Below are positions 1 through 8,827 of a stretch of DNA of 64,000 bases, one piece after another (the first letter of the stretch is position 1; each line of letters begins with the position of its first letter). The notes under the pieces are model-generated. The model was not told the DNA's origin and ran no database searches. It worked only from the letters and a program-made list of their open reading frames with translations. Position numbers and translations under genes: made by a program. Origin of the DNA: a bacterium (GTDB lineage: Bacteria > Actinomycetota > Acidimicrobiia > Spongiisociales > Spongiisociaceae); assembly GCA_026710435.1 (NCBI GenBank), contig JAPOQZ010000074.1, positions 1 through 64,000 on the forward strand. Reading direction: 5' to 3'.

Positions 1-2172
1 CGCCACCACTGATTCCAAGGTTCCGGGAGCGAAACGTCGTCCGGGCAGTCTCCCGACTGCCTCTCCATTGCGGCGCCACCACTGATTCCAAGGTTCCGGG
101 AGCGAAACGTCGTCCGGGCAGTCTCCCGACTGCCCCTCCATTGCGGCGGCACCGACACACTCAGCCCGGTACCCATCCACCATGTCCGGGCAGTCTCCCG
201 ACTGCCCCTCCATTGCGGCACCCATGCCCGAACGTTGAGGTTGTGACGGAGGGCCTGTCCGGGCAGTCTCCCGACTGCCCCTCCATTGCGGCATCGCGGA
301 GGCACGGACTCGGTGGGTCGGCTGGCAGGTCCGGGCAGTCTCCCGACTGCCCCTCCATTGCGGCACACTCGAGCGCCGCCGCCCCGGTGAGCGTCCGCTA
401 TGTCCGGGCAGTCTCCCGACTGCCCCTCCATTGCGGCGGTGGCACCGCGGAGGCGGGTACGGAAGCCGATGGGGTCCGGGCAGTCTCCCGACTGCCCCTC
501 CATTGCGGCGGCTTCGCCGTCGCCGGGATCGGCCCGCAGCGACAAGTCCGGGCAGTCTCCCGACTGCCCCTCCATTGCGGCCGGCCCAAGGGTCGGGCTG
601 TGCATCCAAGGGGCAAAGTCCGGGCAGTCTCCCGACTGCCCCTCCATTGCGGCTGGGTAGACGCCGAAGACCGCAACGCCGTAGCGGAGTCCGGGCAGTC
701 TCCCGACTGCCCCTCCATTGCGGCATCGTCTCTCCGACAGGATGACCGGCCCTACCCGAGTCCGGGCAGTCTCCCGACTGCCCCTCCATTGCGGCATTAC
801 CCCTGGCCGTCGCTGACGATCACGCCTGCCGTCCGGGCAGTCTCCCGACTGCCCCTCCATTGCGGCGCCACCCTCGGGAGTACTCGCTTTGGCAGCGGCC
901 AGGGTCCGGGCAGTCTCCCGACTGCCCCTCCATTGCGGCCCTATCAGGGCGACCAGGAGCGCCCTGGGTGGTATCGTCCGGGCAGTCTCCCGACTGCCCC
1001 TCCATTGCGGCACCGCGGCCTCCAGCTGAGGAACTCGACCTCCAGCGTCCGGGCAGTCTCCCGACTGCCCCTCCATTGCGGCATCGAGGAAGACGCCGAA
1101 GGCGGGATCGTGAAGCGGGGTCCGGGCAGTCTCCCGACTGCCCCTCCATTGCGGCCCCTAAAGTCGATACGCCGTATGAGCACTGTGGAGGTCCGGGCAG
1201 TCTCCCGACTGCCCCTCCATTGCGGCACCGAATGCCACGACGACCACCGGGAGGGAGTGCAGAAGTCCGGGCAGTCTCCCGACTGCCCCTCCATTGCGGC
1301 ACCGTGGCCGACGCCGCGGAGCTGACCACGGCGTTGGTCCGGGCAGTCTCCCGACTGCCCCTCCATTGCGGCGCATACCACCAACCGAGTGGCGACGTGT
1401 ACGCCGTCCGCGTCCGGGCAGTCTCCCGACTGCCCCTCCATTGCGGCGTGGCCGCCCGGGTCCGTCTCCCTATACGAGTCGACGTCCGGGCAGTCTCCCG
1501 ACTGCCCCTCCATTGCGGCCGCTCTTGCTTGACGATCTGCTCGCTCTTTATTTTAGTCCGGGCAGTCTCCCGACTGCCCCTCCATTGCGGCGCCCATAGT
1601 GGTCGATGAGCTGGCCGAGGAGCTGATGTCCGGGCAGTCTCCCGACTGCCCCTCCATTGCGGCGTCGGGCAAACACTCTACTGCCCGACTCACGTTGAGG
1701 TCCGGGCAGTCTCCCGACTGCCCCTCCATTGCGGCACGATCACTGTCGACACGTCGAAGGTCCTGGACGGCAGTCCGGGCAGTCTCCCGACTGCCCCTCC
1801 ATTGCGGCCCTGGACCCGGAGGAGCTTCGCCTCTACGACCAGCGCGTCCGGGCAGTCTCCCGACTGCCCCTCCATTGCGGCGTTGAACGTGTGGCGTGCA
1901 AGCGGTGGTGGACAGGCGGGTCCGGGCAGTCTCCCGACTGCCCCTCCATTGCGGCACGGAACGCTGTGATAGCCGGTATCAGCTTCACCAGGTCCGGGCA
2001 GTCTCCCGACTGCCCCTCCATTGCGGCTTGCGTGACGTTGAGCTGCGTGATGCGGTTGGGGTCGTCCGGGCAGTCTCCCGACTGCCCCTCCATTGCGGCC
2101 TGCGTGGCATGGGGGTGGCCTTCCGTGTTAGTAGACGTCCGGGCAGTCTCCCGACTGCCCCTCCATTGCGGC
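1..2172. CRISPR. CRISPR array, 30 repeats of 36 bp, open at left edge
   Basis: Thirty direct repeats of 36 bp lie between 39 and 2172, separated by 29 unique-looking spacers of 35-39 bp (mostly 36-37). One more spacer and the last base of a previous repeat occupy 1-38, so the array continues to the left of the window. Each repeat starts GTCCGGGCAG, carries a perfect 8-bp palindrome (GGGCAGTC, loop TCCC, GACTGCCC) and ends CTCCATTGCGGC. All repeats read as identical except the first (39-74), which has C to T at 62. The ATTGCGGC tail resembles the 5-prime-handle end of many type I repeats, suggesting plus-strand transcription with the leader to the left; this is inference. No cas gene is in the window, so the subtype cannot be assigned. 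The many ORFs listed across 141-2306 are translations of the repeat. Confidence 0.98.
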
Positions 2173-2589
2173 GGAGGTATACGTCCTGCGGGCTGCGGTT
2201 CTGGACCGCGTTGTCAACCACCGCCGGATCCTCGAACCCATCAGACACATACCACCAGCATAAAGGGAGGCCAATTACCATCTTGAACACGCCCCAGTAC
2301 CACTAGCAGGAGTCAAGCAAACACGGGGCGGTTCACCTTTATTGGGCTATCGGTGGTGCCCCCTACAAGTGTGGCATGGCGCCCCTGTACAAACGCTCTG
2401 CCGACCAAGAGTACAACAGTGTGATGGGTAGCTCTTGTCGGCTTCTCTCAAGCCTGCTTAGAATAAGTACGCTCGCAATGTTTGAACTGTCATTAGCCGG
2501 ACCCGGCTAGAATTACTTCAAGGTCGGACTGTTACCTAGAGTGGGAGAGTCAGGCACTCGTGGTTGGTCTTAGAAGCAGTAGTCCCACT
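2173..2589. other. Intergenic region after the CRISPR array
   Basis: No gene is supported here. The stretch directly after the last repeat is not obviously AT-rich like a leader and holds no further repeat copy. A short CCGGGGCGGTTCA-like motif (CGGGGCGGTTCA at 2324-2335) matches the terminal motif of the IS3-type relic at 5595-5629 and may be an IS end scar. A 6-bp inverted repeat (TAGCCG/CGGCTA, 2494-2509) lies about 80 bp before the next gene. The ORF-track entries crossing from the array into this region are repeat translations. Confidence 0.5.
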
Positions 2590-3014
2590 ATGAACCCGAT
2601 GGTTAATCGTATGAGTAGATTGGCCCTTCTAGTAGCCGTTGTCGCGTTCGTCGTTGTGGCGGCCAGGGTGGTGGCCCTCTTGCGCAGAGACGATCCCGTC
2701 GCGTCGACTGAGCCGGTTCCCAGCGCTTCGACCTCCGTCACGACCGGTACGAGCACGAGCACGACCCCCACCTCCGTAGCCGCAACGACGACGGTACCCG
2801 CCGGAGGCGACGTCACTACGACGACGGCCGAGGCCGCTACAAATCTGATACGAGGCGCGGTCGGTCCCGAGTTGGGCAGCAGCCTGGTTGAACTGGGCAT
2901 GGCCCGGGGGCGCAGGTGTCTGACGACGGGCTGGTGCGGGTCGAGACCGCTCTCACCACGGCGGGCTGCCCGCTACGGGGTCAGATCCAGCGGGACAGTC
3001 GTGGCAGGCGATAA
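2590..3014 (+). pseudogene. Frameshifted membrane-anchored Thr-rich protein, unknown function
   Basis: The start (ATG 2590; GTG 2560 is also possible) encodes a short N-terminus, one hydrophobic segment (LALLVAVVAFVVVAARVVAL) and a Ser/Thr-rich linker, as in an anchored extracytoplasmic protein. After about residue 107 the reading frame changes to an Arg/Gly/Trp-rich composition. A one-base shift at the GGGGG run 2906-2910 restores a plausible tail (AQVSDDGLVRVETALTT) ending at TAA 3012-3014. The computed 700-residue ORF therefore looks like two genes joined by an indel. I do not recognise the family. Whether the indel is real or a sequence error cannot be told from here. Confidence 0.45.
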
Positions 3015-4662
3015 CCAAACTCACGGAGAGATTATCGGGACCAAACACCCTGGTGGGTTGTACCGCCGCGGTCGTCACCCGTTGCTACGTGCGGCGCTCT
3101 CAGCGGTGTGGCCGGGCCTTGGGCACTTCGGTTACTGCAATCGTCGAGCGATGATCCTGAGCATGGGAACGCTCGGCGGCGCCGCTGTCGCATTCACCTA
3201 CATCGCTACGCGCAGCGAGCAGACCTTGCTCGCTTGGAGCGTGACCATATCATTTCTCTGGGTCGTCATGGTCGGCGCCGCGGGCGCCTTCGTCTTTCGC
3301 GTAGCGGTCGCTGCCGATGCGTACCGGGTCGCGCGACATCGGTCCGGACCGCAACACCATGAAACCCACCGACTCGTATCAGTGGCGGTGTGGGTCATGC
3401 TCGCGGTGATCGTCGCAGCGCCGCACCTGCTCGTCATCCGCTACGCCACCGCTCAGATCACACTGTTGTCGAACGTGTTCACTGCGACCGATACCCGGAC
3501 CGCAATTCCGACTCCGGTTCAGATCACCCCGGTTACCAAAGTCTTGGCGCTGGATACCGCCACCACCGAGGCGCTGGGATCGTCAACAGAAGCTCATGTT
3601 TCGGTTCCGACGGAAACTCCCGCTCGCTCGGCCACGGCTCGGTTGACCCGACCCACCTCCACGCCGACAGCAGCCACCCACTCGCCGACGGCTATCCCTC
3701 CAGCCACCACAATCCCACCGACCACCACAATCCCACCGACCACCGCATCTCCTTCGACCACATCTGGTTCCACTACGGCTACGCGACGGACTTGGGACGG
3801 TGCCGAACGTCTCACGATCGTCCTGCTCGGCAGCGACGCGGGATTCGATCGCCACGGTGTACGGACCGACACCATCATTGTGTTCTCGATCGACATGGAC
3901 ACAGGCCACGCTGCAGCATTCAACATCCCGCGTAACTGGCAAGGCCTCACCTTCCCCGAAGGAACACCCGCATCTATACAATGGCCAGCCGGCTATCCGG
4001 GTATCGCCAACGAGGTCTACGGGCTGGGATCGAGGTTCCCCCGCGCCTTCCCGGACATCGAGGATCCGTCCGGCTACTCGATCAAGTCGGCCCTCGCTCA
4101 GCTGACAGGCCTACCAATCCAGTATTACGTGCTGGTGAGCATGGAGGGCTTTGTAGAAACCATCGACCTCTTCGGTGGTATCGATGTGCATGTCACCGAA
4201 TCGATCAACGACCGAATAAGGCCCATCGTGGCAGGCGGGCCACCAATCGACATCGTTGTTCAACCCGGCGACCACCATCTCGACGGCCTGACCTCCCTCG
4301 GTTATGTACGGTCCCGAAGCACCAGTTCCGACTACCACCGGATGACCCGACAACGTTGTGTAGTCGAGGCACTGATCGGCCAAAGCTCGCCAGCCGAGGT
4401 GCTCGGCAACTACACGGCACTCACCAGCATCATCTCCGATCATTTCAGGACCGACATACCCCTCGAACGCCTAGACGATCTCGTCATCCTCGGACGCGAT
4501 CTTGACACCAGCACGATCATCACCGTCAACTTCGTACCCCCTGAGTTCCCAACGGGCCGGGCACCGGTTACCCAGGTACGCCAAGCCGTCGCTCAGGCAC
4601 TCGGAGGCACCACCAACGCGGCCAACGTTTCGCTGGCCGACAGCTGTAGAGGGACGGAGTAG
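3001..4662 (+). CDS. LytR-CpsA-Psr (LCP) family protein
   Basis: LCP proteins sit in the cytoplasmic membrane and transfer undecaprenyl-linked glycopolymers to peptidoglycan. From the proposed GTG start at 3001 the protein has a TM2-like N-terminal segment (HPLLRAALSAVWPGLGH), three or four hydrophobic helices, a Thr/Pro-rich linker of about 100 residues with TTIPPTT repeats, and a C-terminal LCP domain. The domain begins LTIVLLGSDAGFDRHGVRTD, continues AFNIPRNW (the Arg/Asp positions that bind lipid pyrophosphate) and has VRSRSTSSDYHRMTRQR near the end. The ORF is open to 2560, but the upstream part looks like a separate frameshifted gene overlapping this start by 14 bp. The LCP domain is certain; the start is not. 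Confidence 0.8.
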   Translation: MAGDNQTHGEIIGTKHPGGLYRRGRHPLLRAALSAVWPGLGHFGYCNRRAMILSMGTLGGAAVAFTYIATRSEQTLLAWSVTISFLWVVMVGAAGAFVFRVAVAADAYRVARHRSGPQHHETHRLVSVAVWVMLAVIVAAPHLLVIRYATAQITLLSNVFTATDTRTAIPTPVQITPVTKVLALDTATTEALGSSTEAHVSVPTETPARSATARLTRPTSTPTAATHSPTAIPPATTIPPTTTIPPTTASPSTTSGSTTATRRTWDGAERLTIVLLGSDAGFDRHGVRTDTIIVFSIDMDTGHAAAFNIPRNWQGLTFPEGTPASIQWPAGYPGIANEVYGLGSRFPRAFPDIEDPSGYSIKSALAQLTGLPIQYYVLVSMEGFVETIDLFGGIDVHVTESINDRIRPIVAGGPPIDIVVQPGDHHLDGLTSLGYVRSRSTSSDYHRMTRQRCVVEALIGQSSPAEVLGNYTALTSIISDHFRTDIPLERLDDLVILGRDLDTSTIITVNFVPPEFPTGRAPVTQVRQAVAQALGGTTNAANVSLADSCRGTE

Positions 4663-4839
4663 ACGGTCTACACGACACGGATGTACGCCTCGTGCAGACC
4701 GCTCAGACACATCCGTGGCCGTTCCAAACTCGCCCAGCGGCGGGGGCCCTCTCGTCGCTGCCGAACCTCGCAGCCAGCAGCTCGGAAAGGACCCCACTCA
4801 CCGTCAGGTATTCGGGGTCACAGGGGTGGGGATGCTCCT

Positions 4840-5135
4840 ATGGTTGCCAAATCGGGGACGGGGCCGCCTCGTGGGTGGAACCAGGTCTGGTATCGGGTTG
4901 CTAGCTGGTGGTTGTGGTAGCGGCCGAGTTACAGTTCTGAGATTCGGGCCGGGCGAGTTCCGAGAGCCCGGGCGGCCTGGGTGACGGTGATGCCGGCATC
5001 CTGGCGCCGGGTGCGTAGGCGAGCACTGCTCCGGGTTGGTCAGCAGCCGGTAGATCTGTGGGACGATGTGCCGCTTGAGGCAGCGGATGATCTCTTTGCG
5101 GTTGGTCTCCCCGCCGAGCACGGCGGAAACCGAGA
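4840..5135 (-). pseudogene. IS110-family transposase C-terminal relic
   Basis: Read on the minus strand, the segment AVLGGETNRKEIIRCLKRHI...IYRLLTNP resembles the C-terminal end of IS110/IS116-type transposases. After a frameshift near 5030 a second segment, GITVTQAARALGTRPARISE, resembles the helix-turn-helix-like tail some of these enzymes carry; it is interrupted by a stop. The DEDD catalytic domain is absent. Only about 100 codons remain, with at least one frameshift and one nonsense change. It abuts an ISL3 relic at 5155. The family call is by motif resemblance only. Confidence 0.5.
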
Positions 5136-5154
5136 TAACGCTCGATGTGGGCTC

Positions 5155-5345
5155 GAAATGTTCACCCTCCAGCTCGCCGACGTCGTCGGGGACGAATCCT
5201 GCCCACCGGAGGTGAACAAACTGGGTCGCACCATCGGCCGCCGGTGTTCCCAGATCACGAACTGGCACCTCTCGAAGGTGACCAACAGATGCCACCGAAG
5301 CTCTCGACAACCTGATCAAACGCATCAAACGAGCAGCCTTCGGGT
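5155..5345 (+). pseudogene. ISL3-family transposase C-terminal fragment
   Basis: The plus strand encodes DESCPPEVNKLGRTI...ITNWH and then, after a frameshift near 5285, TEALDNLIKRIKRAAFG. These are the conserved C-terminal blocks of ISL3-type transposases (DESCPPE...LGRT...WH, then TEAVNNLIKRIKR). The fragment stops at the IS3 relic. It is a close relative of the longer ISL3 relic at 23890-24903, with long runs of nearly identical DNA. It is non-functional: only about 60 codons, frameshifted and without the N-terminal DNA-binding and catalytic domains. Confidence 0.7.
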
Positions 5346-5629
5346 CTGCTCATCGGACGTCAACCCCGGGTCCGCAAACCCTGATCCCGCTCAGCCCGGC
5401 GCACCCACAGCCGCAGCGTCTCAGACGAACATCGGAACTTCTCAGCAATCGAACAGATCGCTGCCCACTCCGGAGCGGTGCTCCCCCCGATTTTCCAACA
5501 CCATCCGGACAGCCCGTTCCCGAACCTCCGGCGAATACATGATCGGTCTTCCCATGACTCCATTATCTCCCAACTAATCGAGTCTCCGGGGAAACCGGGG
5601 CGGTTCAAGGAGCATCCGGGGCGGTTCAG
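5346..5629 (-). mobile_element. IS3-family relic (OrfA plus terminal motif)
   Basis: On the minus strand from ATG 5555 one frame reads MGRPIMYSPEVRERAVRMVL, and a second frame, after a one-base shift, reads PEWAAICSIAEKFRCSSETL then RLWVRRAERDQG. Together these are the helix-turn-helix OrfA of an IS3-type element. No OrfB (DDE integrase) is present. Outside the start lie two direct copies of CCGGGGCGGTTCA at 5595-5607 and 5617-5629, which on the minus strand read TGAACCGCCCCGG, an end sequence typical of such elements. The relic touches the solitary CRISPR-like repeat at 5654. Confidence 0.65.
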
Positions 5630-5653
5630 ACGAGCCAGACGCCGAGCTTCTGG

Positions 5654-5689
5654 GTCCGGCCAGTCTCCCGACTGCCCCTCCATTGCCGC
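5654..5689 (+). repeat. Solitary CRISPR-like repeat
   Basis: This 36-bp sequence matches the array repeat at 34 of 36 positions and in the same orientation. The differences are G to C at repeat position 7 and G to C at position 34. The position-7 change breaks the outer pair of the repeat's palindrome. There is no second copy within a spacer distance on either side. It lies 3.5 kb from the array and 24 bp beyond the IS3 terminal motif. Confidence 0.9.
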
Positions 5690-5779
5690 GTTGTCGGCGT
5701 TCGGTTGTTACGCGATCGTGCCAAGATCGGCATGCAAGTGGAGCCACTCCCGCGGGGCAAGTGAAGGGACGGAGTTCGG

Positions 5780-6193
5780 ATGACGGATTGGAATGACTGG
5801 AATCAAGCTGTGATAGACGAGTTCCGTACCAACGATGGCCGGGTGGGCGGCATGTTCGAGGGTAGTCCCCTCTTGCTTCTCCACCATGTGGGTGCTCGAA
5901 CGGGCCTCCGACGGGTCGCCCCGCTCATGTATCAGGACGTGCCGGACGGCTATGCGATCTTCGCGTCCAAGGGCGGAGCCGACACCAATCCCGACTGGTA
6001 CCACAACCTGGTGGCTAATCCCGAGACGGAGGCCGAGGTCGGGAGCGAGACGGTTCCTGTCCTAGCCCGTATCGCCAACGATGAGGAACGGACCCGGATC
6101 TGGACCCGGCAGAAGAGCGACTATCCCCAGTTCGCGGATTACGAGTCCAAAACCCAGCGGGTCATACCGGTGGTCGTCCTGGAACGCACGTGA
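5780..6193 (+). CDS. F420H2-dependent nitroreductase-like protein (DUF385/Ddn family)
   Basis: This 137-residue protein matches the deazaflavin (F420)-dependent nitroreductase family. Visible family blocks are LLLLHHVGARTGLRRVAPL, the GYAIFASKGGADTNPDWYHN stretch and the C-terminal ERTRIWTRQKSDYPQF. Members form a split-barrel that binds F420H2 and reduces nitro or quinone substrates; the substrate here is unknown. The ATG at 5780 has a good ribosome-binding site (GAAGGGACGGAG) just upstream. It stands alone, plus strand, with an LRR gene converging from the right. F420 use is typical of actinobacteria. Confidence 0.88.
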   Translation: MTDWNDWNQAVIDEFRTNDGRVGGMFEGSPLLLLHHVGARTGLRRVAPLMYQDVPDGYAIFASKGGADTNPDWYHNLVANPETEAEVGSETVPVLARIANDEERTRIWTRQKSDYPQFADYESKTQRVIPVVVLERT

Positions 6194-6322
6194 ATAGAGG
6201 CGGATGAGGTTCACCTCAGAGTATCTGCTTGCTGGCCAGGACACTCCGCTCGATGTGGCGCGATGGGAACGAAATCGTCGTCATCGCCATCAATGCTCGT
6301 CCTCGATCTCGGGCTGCCTCGC

Positions 6323-8827
6323 TTAGGGGCAGACGTCGAGATCCAAAAGGAACAGATCGTCGCTGACGGCGTCCAGCCCGTGCCAATCTGCGGGAAGGCA
6401 TCCGGTCAACGCGTTGCCGGCCAGGTATAGGTGAGTGAGACTGGCTAGGTCACCCAACTCGGTGGGAATATCGCCGGTTAGGAAGTTGTCACTGAGGTCC
6501 AACTCGGCCAGATCGGTCAGGTGACCCAGTTCGGCCGGGATATCTCCCCTCAATCGGTTTCCGCTCAGGTGCAGTCCGGTCAGGTCGGTTAGCTGACCGA
6601 GTTCGGCGGGTATCGCACCCCAGAAACGGTTGTGCTCGAGATTGAGCACTGTCAGGTTGGTGAGGTCGCCGAGTTCGGCGGGTATAGGCCTATCCAGCCG
6701 GTTGCTACCGAGGTTCAGTTCCTCCAGGTTGGTTAGGCCGCCGAAGCTCTTCGGTATGTGTTCGGTCAGTTCGTTGCCGTACAGGTTCAGGTACTTGAGA
6801 TCGTTGAGGCGACCAAGGGCAGCGGGTATCTCGCCCCACAGCCAGTTGTTGGCGAGGTCCAGGCTTGCCAGATTGGTCAAGTTTCCGAGATCGGCGGGGA
6901 TCTCCCCGGTCACATCGTTGCCTCCGAGGTCCAGTTCGACCAGACTCGCTAGATTCCCCAGCTCGGCGGGTATCTCTCCCGACAACCGGTTGTCACCGAG
7001 CTGAAGATAAGCCAGGCTGCCCAGTTGACCGAGTTCGCTGGGTATCGGTCCCAGAATCTGATTGTGCGCAAGACCGAGCCGCCTCAGGTTGGTCGCATCG
7101 CCAAGCTCGGTCGGTATCTGACCGGACAGCCGGTTACCGCTGAGATCAAGGCTCTCCAACTTGGTCAGCAAGCCCAGTTCCGGGGGTACTTCCCCCAAGA
7201 GCCGGTTGTCGTTGAGATGTAGGGTCTCCAGATCGGTCAGCCCGCCCAACCAAGCGGGGATCCGGCCTGACAGTTGGTTGCTCCCGAGCAGCAACTGTTG
7301 CAGACCGGTGAGGCGAGCCAAGTCGGGGAGGCTTCCCGACAGGGCGTTGTCACCGAGATCCAGCTGCTCCAACTCGATGAGGTTGCCCAGTTCCCCAGGT
7401 ATGCCACCGGATAGGTTATTGCTCCCGAGATTCAGCAGCGTGAGCTTCGTAAGGTTGCCTAGCTCGGCCGGTAGGTTCCCGGATAGTCCGTTGGCCGACA
7501 TTTGGAGCTGTGTCAGGTTGGTTAGCTCACCGAGCCAGGCGGGAATCTCACCGGACAACCGGTTGTTACCGAGCCACAGCCGCTCCAAGCGTACGAGGTT
7601 TCTCAGTGAGGACGGTATTTCCCCGGAGAACCGGTTGTTTTGGAGATACGCCCTCTCCAACCCGGATAGTCCACCCAGCCAAGCAGGCAGTTCACCCGAC
7701 AGCTGGTTGCCCTGAAGCCACAGAATCCTGAGGTTGGTCAGGTTTGCCAACTCCGACGGCAGCTCTCCCGTGAGGGCATTCTGGTCGAGATCCAAGCGCC
7801 TGAGGTTCGTGAGCTGGCCTAGTTCGGGTGGGATGTCCCCTGAGAGAGCGTTGTTCCAGAAGTTCAGTATCCGGAGTTTGCGAAGCTCTCCGAGTTCCGC
7901 CGGGATGGTCCCCTCCAACTCGTTGACGCGCAGATTCAGTACCCGTAGGTTGTCCAGATTCCCGAGTTCGGACGGGATCCCACCCGTAAGGCCGTTGAAG
8001 CTCAGGTAGAGCACCGCGAGGTTATGAAGGCGACCGAGTTCGTCGGGTATCCCGCCGTCTAGTTGGTTGATGCTGAGATCCAACCATGCGAGATTCTCGA
8101 GCTCTCCGAGTTCGGCCGGGATAGTCCCAGCCAACTCGTTGCCACGCAACAGGAGATGGGTCAGATTCGTCAGGGTTCCCAACTCAACCGGAATCGCACC
8201 CGAGAAACCATTGTTGTGCAAGTCGATGACCCTGAGATTCCGCAGGGAGCCTAGATGAGCGGGCACCGGTCCCGTGAGCCGGTTGAAGGAGAGGTTCAGG
8301 TCGGTTAGCTCGGTCAGCTGAGCGAATTCAGGCGGAAGAGGTCCGGAGAGAAGGTTGTCCTGGAGATTCAATACGCGCAATCCGGTGAGGTCGCCGAGTC
8401 CAGACGGGAGATCTCCGGACAGGTAGTTGTCGTGGAGGTCCAGAACCTGCAATTCGGTGAGATAACCGAGCTGGGTCGGGAGTTCGCCTGTTAGACCGTT
8501 CGAAGCGAGTTCGAGTTCGGTGACCCGGCCGTTGTCGTCGGTGGTGACACCCTCCCACTCACCTAAGGGCGTGTCCTCCAGCCAGTTACCCGAACTCGCC
8601 CACCGCTCGCCATCGGTGGAGCGAAACAGCGTGATCAGGACGGCGCGATCGCCCGAGTCAGCAGAGACCGCGGCTGCGATCCCGGACTCGGCAGCCGCCA
8701 AACCCCAAACACCGGAAGAGGACACCGTAAGCAACAGAGCCAAACCGCCTGCTAACAGAGCCATGCGGGGACGTGCACGGCGAGCGTTTTGCCTAAACAA
8801 GTGCGGTGATAGCCGACGGATCGTCAT
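6323..8827 (-). CDS. Secreted leucine-rich-repeat protein, about 30 plant-type LRRs
   Basis: The product is 834 residues. ATG 8827 is chosen over the longer ORF start (8968) because an AGGAGC ribosome-binding site precedes it and it exposes a signal peptide: Arg-rich start, then MALLAGGLALLLTVSSSGV. After about 85 residues with a GDRAVLITLFRSTDGERW-type cap come about 30 tandem repeats of 24 residues (one of 23). They fit LxxLxLxxNxLxGxIPxELGxLxx, the plant-specific LRR class. The chain ends shortly after the last repeat with a Cys-containing cap (GCLP...LDVCP), with no membrane anchor or sorting signal. It is probably exported and used for protein binding or adhesion; the ligand is unknown. 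Confidence 0.88.
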   Translation of the reverse strand: MTIRRLSPHLFRQNARRARPRMALLAGGLALLLTVSSSGVWGLAAAESGIAAAVSADSGDRAVLITLFRSTDGERWASSGNWLEDTPLGEWEGVTTDDNGRVTELELASNGLTGELPTQLGYLTELQVLDLHDNYLSGDLPSGLGDLTGLRVLNLQDNLLSGPLPPEFAQLTELTDLNLSFNRLTGPVPAHLGSLRNLRVIDLHNNGFSGAIPVELGTLTNLTHLLLRGNELAGTIPAELGELENLAWLDLSINQLDGGIPDELGRLHNLAVLYLSFNGLTGGIPSELGNLDNLRVLNLRVNELEGTIPAELGELRKLRILNFWNNALSGDIPPELGQLTNLRRLDLDQNALTGELPSELANLTNLRILWLQGNQLSGELPAWLGGLSGLERAYLQNNRFSGEIPSSLRNLVRLERLWLGNNRLSGEIPAWLGELTNLTQLQMSANGLSGNLPAELGNLTKLTLLNLGSNNLSGGIPGELGNLIELEQLDLGDNALSGSLPDLARLTGLQQLLLGSNQLSGRIPAWLGGLTDLETLHLNDNRLLGEVPPELGLLTKLESLDLSGNRLSGQIPTELGDATNLRRLGLAHNQILGPIPSELGQLGSLAYLQLGDNRLSGEIPAELGNLASLVELDLGGNDVTGEIPADLGNLTNLASLDLANNWLWGEIPAALGRLNDLKYLNLYGNELTEHIPKSFGGLTNLEELNLGSNRLDRPIPAELGDLTNLTVLNLEHNRFWGAIPAELGQLTDLTGLHLSGNRLRGDIPAELGHLTDLAELDLSDNFLTGDIPTELGDLASLTHLYLAGNALTGCLPADWHGLDAVSDDLFLLDLDVCP

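Noticed and set aside
2173-2244. A possible extra spacer and degenerate repeat after the last CRISPR repeat
   Set aside because: The 36 bp at 2210-2245 share no more than chance similarity with the repeat.
141-2306. Many overlapping ORFs on both strands with repeated GSLPTAPPLR, RAVSRLPLHCG and MEGQSGDCPD
   Set aside because: They are translations of the CRISPR repeat in different frames. The peptides repeat with the period of the array and have no independent gene signals.
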